Shown: positions 33,386 through 45,623 of the stretch, piece by piece | Layout: each line of letters begins with the position of its first letter | How positions within the stretch are numbered: the stretch's first letter is position 1 | DNA from: Capsicum annuum | Lineage: Eukaryota; Streptophyta; Magnoliopsida; Solanales; Solanaceae | DNA: 64,000 bases | Direction: 5' to 3' | Assembly (NCBI RefSeq): GCF_002878395.1 | Contig: NC_061115.1 | Coordinates: 217,290,321-217,354,320 of the forward strand | The notes under the pieces: generated by a model | Told to the model about the DNA's origin: nothing | What the model saw: only the letters and a program-made list of their open reading frames with translations | Database searches by the model: none | Made by a program: the position numbers and the translations under genes

Positions 33386-35700
33386 AGATCTTGAATTATA
33401 AGTTTTACCGTGGTTTTGATTACCAAAACTATGCAACAATATTGCCTCTTGCATTTGTAGAAGGGAGAAATAACATCCTTTGATGTTTAGGCTCTGAAAT
33501 CCTTGATCTGAATGCAATATGTGTTCTTGTTTCATACAAAGAAAACTTGTGAGTTTAAAAACATGGTGGCTGGTTTGTGGCTTTGGATTTTGAGTCAATC
33601 TCTCTTGCCCCAATCACGTTTAACCTTGCTTACAACCACTAGCATATGCCATTAACTTGTTGCATTGTTGACCCAAACTCAGATTATTAAGAGTGACTCT
33701 AAAACAAACAAGGTATCTCTGCTTCGCCATGCTCATCAGATAAACCCTTTGAACCTTGGTATTTCTATGAGTTCCCAAACTTGTCTATTGAAAAATTTTT
33801 GTATGTCTTATTTCAGCTCATAATCATGTCTTTTGCATGTGCTGGCCATTTTGTCTTGCTTTGTGCAATTGAAGAAGCTGGTAGCCAGTTTTGAAATCTT
33901 TTCTCACTTGTTTTTGACACGAACTTGACTCAAAGACAAGAGAAGAAACAAATGACAATGATTTTTTATAAAAATAACTGACTCAAGAAAGATAAAACAA
34001 AAATAAAGACAAGAAAGAAAAGACAATGAATGTCCTCTTTTGAAACAAAGGAACAAAAATTTATCTAAAAATGACAGTCAAATCTAATGATTATGCCATG
34101 CATTTTGGATTAAGATACCTAATCTTTCCATCCAAACGCTTACCAAATGTGGTTGAGTTAATGTCCTAGAAAATGAGTCACTTCCTTAGATCAATTGCAT
34201 TTAAGACCTCATTCGGCTAGTGACAACTTGAAGTATTTTTGCCAATAAGCCTCTCTCATTTTTCTCTCATCTCACTATCACCTTATGGTGTCCGTGAGGA
34301 TTTTCACCAATAAGACTCTTTCATTTTTATCTTGACTTACCATCACCTTATGGTGCCTGTGAGGGTTTTCACCAATAAGACTCTCTCATTTTTATTTCTC
34401 TACTGATTCTACTGAGGAAGACAAGTAGTTCCCAAAATGCGTCATTATATCCATTCCATGCTTAGCCGTGACATTTTCAAATATTGGTCTGAAGGTCTTT
34501 CTTTGGTTGTAATTTGGCTTTTGGATAAGGTTAGAAAGAAATGATGGCATGGGGCCCAAACGACACTTAAAGTGGGGTAAGACTTACAACTTTTGGAATC
34601 GACTCAAACAATGAGGATTAACTCATGCCCCAGTTTTTGACTGGGCAATTCTAAATTGTTTATTTGGTTGGATCGAGCCACGGGTAGGGCAGCCTACGTA
34701 TCTCGGCCTTGAAAGAGGAGAATCAGGTCACGTGTAGTTCTGGCAACTTGTTCTTTCTTTTGATCTGATTTTTCCTTATTTTTTCTTTTATTGGCTCTTT
34801 TCTCTTTTGAATTCTTTTTCTGAATCCATTTTTCTTGACATTCTTTTTTCTCTTTTTGGACATATTTTTTTCTCTCTACCCCTTTTTTTGGAAACTTTCT
34901 GACTCTATTGTCTTGCTTGATACTCTTCTTTTGAGCTTTGCTTGCTTTATCTTGATTCAAAAATAGGGGTATGAAAGAAAATAACACTAAGGCTCAAATG
35001 GGGTAAATAAAGGATGACATAATGTTTGGATAGCAGAATGAAATGCCTTCGTCATATCAATCCTTGAAAATGCAATTACATGTCATGCAATATAAAAGTG
35101 AGAGATGAAGATCATTTGTGACATCTTTTTAAGCATTAACTTTGACTGAGTCTGTGCGTCACTACTTCTACTCTTTTCTAGCATACAAAACTTTTGTTGT
35201 ACATTCCTCACATTGAATGACTTATGCTTTCATGAAGTTGATTTTTGTTCTGATCCTCGGGAGCACACATATGCTATTTGACCTAATTGAGCTATGTTTT
35301 TCAATTGATGACCAAGTTATTCTTTTGATTCTCAAAATAATTACCTTAATTTTCAAAGAAGGCTTGAACTTGTCACCAAATGTCTCAGCACTCTACCTAT
35401 TTTCTCAGATTCTCTCTTTTTCTATATTTAACCCTCTAATTCAATGTTCATGCTTACATTGAATTTTAAGATATGGCTGAAAATTTCACTAGCATATCAT
35501 ATCACTAGAGTTAACATAGAATGTACTATGTAAAGAAAACAAACAAACAACATATATTTAAAACACAAAAGAAAAAAGGGACACTCTATTTAATTAAAAT
35601 GAAAGATAGAAGGGTTTGAACATAAACAAAAAAAGAACAAAACAAGATAGATCCCGAACTACAACCCTAAAATAATTCGGACAACAGAAAATAAAACAAA
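33386..35700. other. Non-coding DNA, probably 3' part of a Tat/Ogre-like element
   Basis: No host gene seen. 34240-34400 holds an imperfect repeat of about 70 bp (accatcaccttatggtg, then 'ttttcaccaataagactct', then a T-rich run). 34685-34740 carries the 'gcctacgtatctcggccttg' / 'gaggagaatcaggtcacgtg' block also found at 37757, 38108 and 42613. Because the block and the gag to the right belong to Tat/Ogre-like DNA, this stretch is probably from the same kind of element. No RT or integrase was recognised. Confidence 0.45.
34240..34400 (+). repeat. Short tandem repeat, about 70-bp unit
   Basis: 'caccttatggtgtccgtgag' + 'gattttcaccaataagactc' recurs as 'caccttatggtgcctgtgag' + 'ggttttcaccaataagactc'. 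A partial third copy ('ttttgccaataagcctctct') stands before them. Confidence 0.7.
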
Positions 35701-35714
35701 ACAAGCTACGAGAC

Positions 35715-37500
35715 CTCTTCTTACTAGGGAGAGGGGTAACTTCTCATTGCTAAGCCTGACATCTTAGCCACTGGTTTTCATATCAACATGACTAGAGATT
35801 TCCTCACTGTCAATGTTCTGCACCATAATTGATTTATCTTGAATCATCTTCTCAATTTCTCTTTTCAAAGCACGACAATCTTCAATACTGTGACCCTGAA
35901 CATCAGAATAATAGGTACATTATACATTAGGATTAAAGCTTCTTGCATGTGGATAAAAAGTATACCCAAGGAGAGGATTGATCATGCTCTGCTGTGCCAA
36001 TCTCTAGAATAAACTCTCATACGACTCTCCAAATTGTGTGAAGTTACCACTCGACTTCTGCCTCATTTCATTGTTTAGCTTGGACTAAAAATCTGGCCTA
36101 GAAGGGCTTTGGTATATTTGTGGAGTTAGAGGATGACTCTGAGAAGTTGCTTGCACCATTGTGGGTAAGATGAGGGTTGGACATATGGTTGTGCATTATA
36201 TACTGGATATGGAAGTGGGGGAATAGAGTATAATGGATTTTGGAAAAGATTTTGTGGAGCTTGGGCATAAACTTGAGTTTAAGCCTGTGGGTAACGATGG
36301 CGTGGTCCTCTTGCCCGTGCCTGTTATCCAATTACAATGGCATATGCATCTTCCTCATTCTTCTTTCCTCCCACACTTCCCAAACCTTTTTGAATTGCTT
36401 GAGTAGTCTCTTTTAATGTTGCAAAACTCACAATGCGACCAGTCTTAATTCCATCCTCTGTTATCTCCCCCATTTTGAGGACCTTAATAAATGGCATGCC
36501 TAATGCAGGTAACAAGTGTTGATGATATGTTTCATCCCGTGCTTGAATAAACGCCTCCACTATCTTACTTTCTTTCATTGGAAGTTCTACCCTAGCAGTT
36601 TGTTCATGCCATCTAATCGCATACTCTCTGAAAGTTTCAGTACTCTTTTTCTTCATATTAGTTAGGAATTTCTCATCAGGAATCAACTCCTTATTGTATT
36701 GAAATTGTTGCAAAAATTCATTAGCCAGGTCATCCCAGCTATTCTAATTGTCGATGTCTTGGTCAACAAACTATTCTGAAGCTAGACCTAAAAGACTCTC
36801 CCCGAAATATGCCATGAGTAATTCTTCATTCCCTCCAGCGCCCCTTAGCTAGTTGCAATAGTGTCTCAAATGTGCTAAAGGATCTCCATGTCCAACATAC
36901 TTCTCAAACTTTGGCATTTTAAAACCAAGAGGAAGATGTACACCAGGAAACATACATAGATCTTTATATGAGACACTTTTGTACCCCCCAAGTCCTTGCA
37001 AGTTTTTCATAGATAGTTCCAAACTTCTCAATTTTTTGGCCATTTTCTCTTATTCTTCTATCATAACAGGCTTCTCAGTGTTAGGAGGAAATTCAGGCGG
37101 TTGAGTACAATCGTAAGGACCAGTCGACTTAAATGTGGGCTCGGGAGCATAATGTTGATCACTAAAAATATTCTATACAAGGTCGCTTGTAGAGTGAAGA
37201 ATCATAACCGTTGGATTGACATTAAAAGCAGGAGCTTCAGAAGAGAGTGGGGCTACAAAAGCATGAATAGCAGGCGGAGCCGAGCATGTGGTAATTTTGT
37301 ATTGATGAGTGAGGAAATAAATATTGGAAGTGTTTGGATACTGTTTCCCCAGAGTAGGTCCTGATGCATGTTGTGGTGTGTTGACCAAACTAGGGAATTG
37401 TGCATGTGACACTAGAGGCAAATTAGAAAGATATTCCAGATTATCAACAGGAAATTGAGGAGGCCGCAACCCATTAGCCCAAGCTCGATGCATTTCTATA
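35715..37500 (-). pseudogene. Gag of a Tat/Ogre-like Ty3 element
   Basis: On the minus strand: a Pro-rich N-terminal part (37493-37173, HRAWANGLRPPQFPVDNLEY), then LPLGFKMPKFEKYVGHGDPL and AHLRHYCN (37043-36849), then FQYNKELIPDEKFLTNMKKK, STETFREYAIRWHEQTARV and GIKTGRIVSFATLKETTQAI (36713-36324). The C-terminal part has GHSIEDCRALKREIEKMIQD (about 35910-35840). This order is that of gag in Tat/Ogre-lineage elements. Stops and frameshifts separate the pieces. Confidence 0.75.
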
Positions 37501-37739
37501 ATTTGTTACCTTAATTTCCAAATCTATTCATTAGCTCCTACATTCTCATTCCCCGAACTCCCTATCTGATTAGTGACAACTAACTCAGTATCCTTGTTCG
37601 CATAACTTTCTCTATGACTTGGAGCAATATAGAGAACCAGCCAAAATTCCACAACCAACCACCTTAAACTAACTAAACAAGAGATAGCAAATGCATTAGA
37701 CTTCAACACTTTTTTTCATACTTTTTTTTTGAAAAGGTC

Positions 37740-38990
37740 ACCAAACCCAAGAGGGGCGCCTACATATCTCACCCCCAAAAGAGGAGAATCAGGTGCACGT
37801 AGTTCATGAAGTCTTGGCAAAATGGCCAATCAAACTCTTTTTTTCTTGAAACGAAGTGTCAAAAGAATTGACAGAAATATTTTTGCATTTTTCAAGTTTA
37901 AACTCCCTATACAAAACGAAACCTATGATTACCAAAAAAAAAAAATTTTTGGGTTTTCGATTTTTGAATTTCATGCGAAAATGAAACTTGAACCTATTAA
38001 AGGAAAATCTTTTTGTAGTTTTCTTTTAACGATGCATATGACACCCACTCTAAATACAGAGTGACAAAAAATAAATTTTTGAAATAAGATCCCCAAACCA
38101 ATAATAGGCTGCCTACATATCTCACATCCCGAAAGAGGAGAATCAGGGGTGCGTAGTTCATCTAGATTGGACAATTAAGGAATAAAATGAACTAAGACTT
38201 GACCTGAGAGACGCGATTATAGACGGACGATGAGAAATAAAATCTTTTTGGGTTTTTCAATTAGACACTTCACAAACATTGACATCAACAACTATGAAAG
38301 AAAAAAACTTTTTGGTATTTTTAAGAAAATGAGTGTGAGAGGTAAAAAATATCTTTTTGAATTTTTAAATTGAGAAAAACAAAAGCCATAAAGAACTCAA
38401 AAAATAAGAAAATCTTTTTTTTTCTCTGCCTACACACTTTATTTCTAACACATGTTTTCCCCAAATCAGTCCGTCAAATGACCCCATTACCCTCAAAGAT
38501 GCAACATTTAGCACGTAGGGATGCGTCAGAGGTGAGTCTCCTACAAAGGAACAAATGGGCTCCACTAGGTATCTCAATATGATGCACATAAGTATGACCA
38601 AAAGGCTGACCTACGCTGGAGTTTACTAACAAGGCTGTTCGGGGGAGCGTATGGTCCATAGTAGCTGCTTTAGCTGTCCACCTACTCCATACAGGCCAAC
38701 GGCTCTTCCCCTAAGATAAGGCTGACTCAACTAGAGGTCGTGTACACAGTGTGTACTACGGACTTGCTTCAGAAAGAATGACTCGGGTTATACACATGAT
38801 GCCAGATATAAAACAGTAACCCATAAGATAAAAACTTTAAATAAATAGCCCGTAAGAACTCAACAATGATAAACAATAACACAAAACAACACAAAAAAAA
38901 TGTCTATACACCTATAGTGCTAAACTAAGCCGATACGACTCCAAAAAATAAGCTAGAATTTTGAAAATTCCCTTGCAAAGTCGCCAAAGC
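37740..38990 (-). other. 5' untranslated region and primer site of Tat/Ogre-like element B
   Basis: Lies between the gag and the LTR that starts at 38991. Just inside the LTR the minus strand reads TTTGGCGACTTTGCAAGG, a degraded form of the TGGCGACTCTGCTGGGG primer site used by Tat/Ogre elements. The stretch 38105-38990 aligns with 42610-43490. It contains two copies of the CTACATATCTC / GAGGAGAATCAGG block (37757 and 38108). Confidence 0.65.
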
Positions 38991-40947
38991 TGTCATAGCC
39001 CTTTTTCTACCGAAAAAGATTCATTTTAAGTCCAAAAGTGTTTTATTATTAAAGTGACAAAAGATGAAAATTGTTTCGAAAAGGATTTATTAGTTTCAAA
39101 ACTCAGAGTAGCCACTTGGAATAAATCGGGTGTGCAAAGTCACCCGTGGATATCCTTTTTCAAAACGATTTTGACTCTATAAAAATGATCCGTGAACAGA
39201 GATTCCAGCTAAGGAATTTTGTTGACCGAGGAAAAAGTGTTAGGCACCCCTCAATCCCGTGGTTTGACCACGGTATCTTGGTGGAGTGTATCGGCTAATT
39301 TGACACTACGAATATATAAACCACACAAATACACGCAAAAAACTCAATCAAGCAAACAAAATTCAAAACCAAAATAATGTCTGAGTTATACATCCTAAAA
39401 AATAGAAAAATACGAAAATATAAATCCTATTCTAAACTAATCCTAGACTCATGCTTTAATTCTTTACCCGTGCCTCGGGCCTTCATCACGAACCCCTTTT
39501 GTGAACATGATACGACGGGGCATTCCTCGGCGAATAAGTACAATGTGACCTCGGGGAATTCCCCGGTTAAATGAATACATTTCTTTCAATACGAGAAACC
39601 AAACCATTCAGCACAATTTCAAACATGCAACAAAACCACGAGTCCTAAGTTTGCCTTCCCTGAACCTAAGATTTGCATAACGACCCTCGACCTAAAATAT
39701 GCTATTATCGAGATCAACATAATTAACATTCATTTCAATTTAAACAACCAACAACAAATCGACATAAACCCACATTCATGTTTATTAATTCTTCGATTCC
39801 CGCCCTAATTTCACTCTTAACCAAGGATAATCAACATTAATATGAAATCAACCAATCAAAATCACCACTGCAACAATTAAAATTGCTCAAAAACACACAA
39901 TCAAAACATATCAACAATTCACACCATCACTCACATAAGATTGACAAAATTATAAAGAAAGAGATGAAAATTGGACCTCAAATTTTGCCTCAATCAACCA
40001 AATTCCTTTAGCAATCTCATTATTTCATAGAAAGAGCATCGATCAAAACCAAGCCAACCTCAAACCAACAACGACCTCAACTCGAACCCAAAATTGAATT
40101 GAATTTGACCAAAAAATGGAATCTAGAACGAGATTTTTGTATTTGTTTGAGCTACGGATGGAATTCCGATGAGATTTGAACTAGAAAATGAAGGAGAGAA
40201 TGGTCTTCCAATGTGAGTTCAATCGGAGTGAAGCTGGTGATGCTGTTTTCTGTAGGTTTTGTCGGATTTCTCTCTCTTCCTGATTTGCTGGTTGTTTTGA
40301 TCCCACTCTCCTCCCTCTATTTGTTTTTCTCTCTTCTTACCCCTCTCGATCTCTCTCAATTGATTGTCTGTGACTGATGTCATATGTGTAGAGCTGTGCG
40401 TACCTAGTATTGATGGAGTATATCTATGAGTGTGTGATGGTGTGCGTTCTTTAGAAAAATGGCGTGGATCATTGGCGAGGAGTGTAAGTTCTATCCCCTT
40501 TCCTTGTTTCTCTCGTGTGTGTATGTCCTAGGTTTAGAGAAGGAGAAAACCAAAAATGGAAATTCCCCCAATCCCCCTTTTTGTGGGTTTTGTGCGTGTA
40601 TATGGTGTTCCCAAAAGCAATGAAGAAAGGAGTTGATGGCTCAGTGTTCAGCCCCTCCTAATTGTGAGATGTATTTTGTATATATTTTTTGTAGTGGGGA
40701 AAAAATGTGCCAAGGGCGGGGTATGCAGGTATAGGATTAAGTGGTGGGTAGGGTAGTGGTGAGGTGTTCTCATTTGATAGGGGTTGTTAGGATAAACTAA
40801 AATCAGACAAAATTTGTTAGGGATTTTGTTAAGGGTTGTTATTTTTGTATTTTATGGAGGGATAATTACATGATTGAGGGTTCGTGGTAAGTTAAGCTAA
40901 AAAATGGGTAAAATTAAGTTCGGAAGGGACAAAATTAGGTGTCCACA
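38991..40947 (-). repeat. LTR of Tat/Ogre-like element B
   Basis: TGTCATAGCCC...GTGTCCACA, 1957 bp. Corresponds to 43493-45623 over the 'cacttggaataaatc' region, the 'gattccagctaaggaatt' block, the 'gaccacggtatcttgg' block and the 'gcctcgggccttcatcac' block. It is interpreted as a 5' LTR because a primer site and 5' region follow on the minus strand. The other LTR of this copy was not found. Confidence 0.7.
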
Positions 40948-41039
40948 TACTTGAAAAGACTATTCTGACACGCCTCCACAGTTTTGAGCAAACCTAATAA
41001 CTGAACTCTTAGTGTCTTCACTTTAGCCCCCGCACCTTC

Positions 41040-42372
41040 ATCCTAATGGTCATCAACTATTCATTCTTCCTATATTCTCCCTCTAAGATGCACTGGTAAT
41101 GGCTAGATGATATCTCGAGGTATGGATCGAAGCCAAACCCCATATCCCTAAGTGTACCCCGAATTAATCCAAACTTTCTTTGAGAGTGTCCACACCTAGC
41201 TTTGTTGCATGCTTCCAAAATTGCTCGTATTTTCTCTCACCTAAGGCTTGGTCCTTGAAGTACTCAACATCCTTTAGAAGATCCACTACTGGTGGCACGC
41301 CCTACGGCCTACCCAACTGGCATATTACCCTAGAAGGACTGTATGGTCTAGTGCAATTGAGCCCTAACATAACCAGAAGGATCTGCATCTGACAACCAAA
41401 CAATATTATCTTTGGTCGAAGGCACAGATAAGTCCACACAATGTTATCCTCGGTTCTTGACTCAATAAATTCAATCCAAGCATCGACTCCCATGGGTAGC
41501 GAGAATTTATCCAAATGCAACCTGAGGTCCATGGCTTCCACTCGATTGGGAATACAATGATCAACCACGTCTGGTCTAACTAAAGAAGGCTCATGAAAAT
41601 GCTCCATCATCCACAACCGCAATACCATGTTACTGCCCTAAAAAAATCTCATTCCTCCCTTCACTTCGGTTAAAGCCTTATTTATCTCTATTAAGATCAT
41701 GGGTATGATAGTGAACTTGTCCTTTTGATTAGTGACCTTGTCCTTTTGATTAGCAATCTTGTCCTTTTGATCCTTACAAAATAGAGCCATCACCACATAT
41801 TGGAAACGTGTATTAATACGCCTTTCTTCTAGCGGAAACAATAGAGTGCCTAATAGAGCGAGGGTGAAGACTTCAAGACGCTTTCTTTCCCACTTCTGCT
41901 TAGTCATATAAAATTCATCCCAAAAGTGGTTAAAACCTTCCAAGGACCCAAATCTAGCGAATAGAAAGTCTAAGGAAATCCATGATTGATTCAGACAATC
42001 CAAATGTCCGTTGTTACTTTTTAAACCACATCCTTGTAGAAACCTATTGCCCGAGTGATTCTGAGCTCGAATCATACTTTTGTCAATATATGGCAAATGA
42101 AGCAGACCAGATAATTCTGCCAAACTAGGCGTCATTTCACACTTTTCGAACCTAAACACCAAATTACTAGGATCCCAAAAGGTCAACAAAGCATCTATTA
42201 GATCTGGATGGGGTGGGACATGCAGAAATTTTGTAAGATCACCTAATATCTTAATTAGCTCTTGCTTGTCAGCGTAGTTGAACATACCCCACCACTTGAT
42301 TAACTTTTTGGACACTTTGGAAACCATCAAGACTCTAGACCCTGTAGGCTTCATCCTATAATAACAAACCAA
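41040..42372 (-). pseudogene. Plant mobile domain ORF1 of Tat/Ogre-like element A
   Basis: The frame from 42372 has LIKWWGMFNYADKQELIKIL, DALLTFWDPSNLVFRFEKCE and MTPSLAELSGLLHLPY, then WISLDFLFARFG, FTLALLGTLLFPLEERRINT. That is the aminotransferase-like plant mobile domain (PF10536 type) carried upstream of gag by Ogre/Tat elements. The second piece (41628-41302) continues with LCLRPKIILFGCQ and LLVMLGLNCTRPYSPSRVI, and a further degraded piece reaches about 41040. A TAG near 41637 and several stops break it. A threefold 'NQKDK' repeat (about 41710-41770) is odd and looks like slippage. Confidence 0.8.
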
Positions 42373-42419
42373 ACTTACAACTCAAAAATTCAAAACAAGA
42401 CAAAGAACTCCCGACCCTT

Positions 42420-43492
42420 GAGATTTTATCTTAGAAAAATGTCGTGTGACATGGAGGGACAGACTGACATATAACTCAAATCTACCGAACAGTATTGCCG
42501 AATAAAATCAGCCTACTTGGCAAGAATCAATTGACAACACTAGATTACAAGGAGAAAGACCCTTCTAAGATGGAGTCAAAGACCAAAGTAGAAAGATTAC
42601 TGGACCTGCCGAGGGTTGCCTACGTATCCCTCCTCGAGAGACAGGAATCAGGTACGCGTAGTTCATCCAGATTACACAATTAAGAACTAAAGCAAACTAA
42701 GGCTTGACTTGAGAGCCGGGATTACAGACAGACGATGAAAATAAAATCTTTTTGGGATTTTTAATAGACACTTTACATAAAATGACACCACTATGAAATT
42801 AAAATATTTTTGGTGTTTTCGTACAAAGATTCTATCTTTTTTTTTTTCTAATTTCTTGGATTATGAAAAACAAAATCCATAAAGAACTCTAAAAACTATG
42901 ACACTCCTTTTTTTCTTTTTTTTTTTTCAATTACCCACACACTTTACTTCTAACACATGTTTTCCCCGAATCAGTCAGTCAAATGACCACGTTACCCTCA
43001 AAGATGCAACATTTAGCACGTTGGGATGCTTTAGAGGTGAGTCTCCTACGAAGGACCAAGTGGTTCCTGCTAAGTCTCGTCATGATGCACATAAGCATGA
43101 CCTGAAGGCTAACCTACACTGGGGTTCACTAACAAGGCTATTCGGGGGAGCGTATGGTCAATAGTGGCTACGACAGCTTTCCACCTACTCCATACAACCC
43201 AACGGCTCCCCCATTCTAAAATAAGGGTGACTCAACTATAGGTCGTGTACACACGTGTACTACGAAATTGTTGCAGAAAGAATGACTCGGGTTATACACA
43301 TGATGCCAGATATAAAGCGGTAACACATAAAATAAAAACTATAAACAAAGAGCACGTAGGCACTCACCAATGATAAACAATAACACAAAACAACACAAAC
43401 AAAATGTCTATACACCTATAATGCCAAACTAAGCCGATACAACTCCAAAATAAGTTCGAATTCTGAAACGTCCCCAGCAGAGTCGTCAAAGT
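42420..43492 (-). other. 5' untranslated region and primer site of Tat/Ogre-like element A
   Basis: Between ORF1 and the LTR that starts at 43493. The minus strand just inside the LTR reads GACGACTCTGCTGGGGACG, close to the TGGCGACTCTGCTGGGG primer site of Tat/Ogre elements. Aligns with 38105-38990, and also carries the CTACGTATCCCTCC / GACAGGAATCAGG block (42613-42665). Confidence 0.7.
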
Positions 43493-45019
43493 TGTCACGC
43501 CCCCTTTTTAACCCAAAAAAAAATAGATTTTAAGTTTCGAAAAGGTTTTTATTATTAAAAGTGACAAAATAAAGATTTTTGTTTCAAAAAGGACTATTTA
43601 CCATTGTTATTCAGAGTCGCCACTTGGTATAATCTGGTGTGCCAAGTCACCATGGGAAAATCCTTTTCAAAACCATTTTGACTCTGAAACTGATCTGCGA
43701 ACAGAGATTCCGGCTAAAGAATTCTGTTGACCAAGGGAAAGGTGTTAGGAACCCCTCGATCTTGTGGTTCGACCACGGTCGCTTGGTAGAGCGTATGGCT
43801 AATTTGACACTACGAACATATAAACCACACAAAACACATAAAAACATCAATAAAACAAAATGAACCCCAAATATAATGTCAGTCCAACTATACAACCTAA
43901 GGTAGAAGAAATGCAAAAATATAAATCCTATTCTAACCTATCCTAATCCTAAGTACGCTCCCGTGCTACCCTACGCCTCGGGCCTTCATCACGGACGTCC
44001 TCCGAGTACAAAATACTTTGGGGTATTCTACAAATAAAATAATACAAGTACTTCGGGGCATTCCCCGGCCAAATGATACAATTGAATCAAGTACAATAAA
44101 CTAGAAAGTATTCAACCAATATTCCAGATTCAAACATTCAACGAAAACTCTTATTCATAGGAATTTTGCCTACCCGAACCTATATTCGCCTATTCATTTA
44201 AACGTATCATAATACTATCACATCAATGACATTTAATGAATCAAAATAAATTAATGATTGCTTTTTATCAATTTCAATTCCAACCCCTACTTGTTTCATT
44301 TTTTATCAATTACACCTCCAAAGTTACTCTGATTCATTCCATCTATCAACGAAATCACATCGTCAAAAATATAACATCATAACATCAACAAAAATCCAAC
44401 AATCACCACGAATAATCACAACCAATTCAAATAATCAAAATTAAAGAACGGGGAGACGGGTTAAAGAAATGGACCTCGATAAAACGTTCTTGTATGATAA
44501 TAAAGAAATCTGAAGACCAAAATACTCGAATGGAGAACCTCAACAGCGACAAACTCCGATTTTGATTCCAAACTGATCTCAATAGACAGGTCAATACGAA
44601 TGAAAATCAAACCCAAAACCCGAAATGAGAATCAATGAACCCCGCAACCTGAGTTCGAAAATGAATCACCAAAACAGACTAAACCAAGGCTTCAACGGTC
44701 CAATAGCCGCTAAAGAAATTGTATGACCTAAGCTCTGATGAGTGAACAAAGACATGACAACCAAAACAGTGAACAAAGAACAGGTTTTGTCCAAAAATCA
44801 AAGGAAAATAAAATGAGTTTTTGAGCGATTTTGAGGAGAGGTCTATTGAAAAACGAGAAAGAAACTGATATGCGAACTCGAGGTTGATTTCGGCAAACTT
44901 GCCGGAGCTCTCAACCCAGAATCTCTCTCTCTCTGCTACTCTCTTTCTTTCGATCTACTCTCTTCTCGCCACCTCACTGTGTGTGTGTGCGCGGTTTTAG
45001 TGTAGAAGAATCGAAGGTT

Positions 45020-45056
<37 letters not shown>

Positions 45057-45623
45057 ATATTTCTCTTCATGGAGAAGATGATATGATGATGATGGTGAGA
45101 GTAAGAAAGAATGGAAAAGAAAATGGAGGTGTGTCTATGGTGGTTTTCAGGAAAGAATAAGAAGAGCCTAAGATTTCTTTTCTGTCTATTCTTGTGATCC
45201 CCCCCCCCCCCCCCCACCTTCTTTTTCGTGCACTCTCTCTATATATCTCCCAAAAAATGAAAAGAAAAATGGCAAGGGGACCTGTGGGGTCAGTGATGTC
45301 CAATGGGAAATTTCCTGGAAGCCCTATGTGTATTTCCTTTGTGGACAAGAAAAAAAAAGGGGGGGGGGGGGGGGTCACGTGAGAAGGAGGTGTTGAGGTG
45401 GTATTGGGTAGGTGAGGTGTTGTCTTTTAATTGGAAGGGTTGTTGGGAGGTTTTAAAAAGAAGACAAAATTGATTGGGATTTGTTATTTGGATAAAGAAA
45501 AAGATAATAAATAAATAAATAAAATAAAGTGGTTATTTTATTTGTTTTTCTTATAAGATGAGGTTAAAGTGCGTGATAAAGGAGTAAAAATTATTTTTGA
45601 CGGGACAAAATTACTTGTCTACA
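43493..45623 (-). repeat. 5' LTR of Tat/Ogre-like element A
   Basis: TGTCACGCCCC...TTGTCTACA, 2131 bp, partner in sequence of 38991-40947. It contains homopolymer runs: T (about 45021-45055), C (about 45198-45217) and G (about 45360-45374). Its right end abuts a copia LTR fragment, so it probably inserted there. Confidence 0.72.
45021..45374. repeat. Poly-T, poly-C and poly-G runs
   Basis: Three homopolymer runs of about 35 T, 20 C and 15 G within 350 bp inside one LTR. Run lengths are likely to be unreliable in an assembly. Confidence 0.85.

Noticed and set aside
34694..34987. Lys/Glu-rich 97-codon minus-strand ORF
   Set aside because: Low-complexity product of a T-rich tract, with no homologue I know and no conserved context.
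42898..43164. 88-codon plus-strand ORF in the Tat/Ogre 5' region
   Set aside because: Antisense to the element, starts with a poly-Phe run from a T-tract, and the homologous stretch at 38440-38660 gives different frames. Chance ORF.
44936..45378. Poly-Lys, poly-Pro and Phe-rich ORFs
   Set aside because: They are translations of homopolymer runs inside an LTR, not genes.
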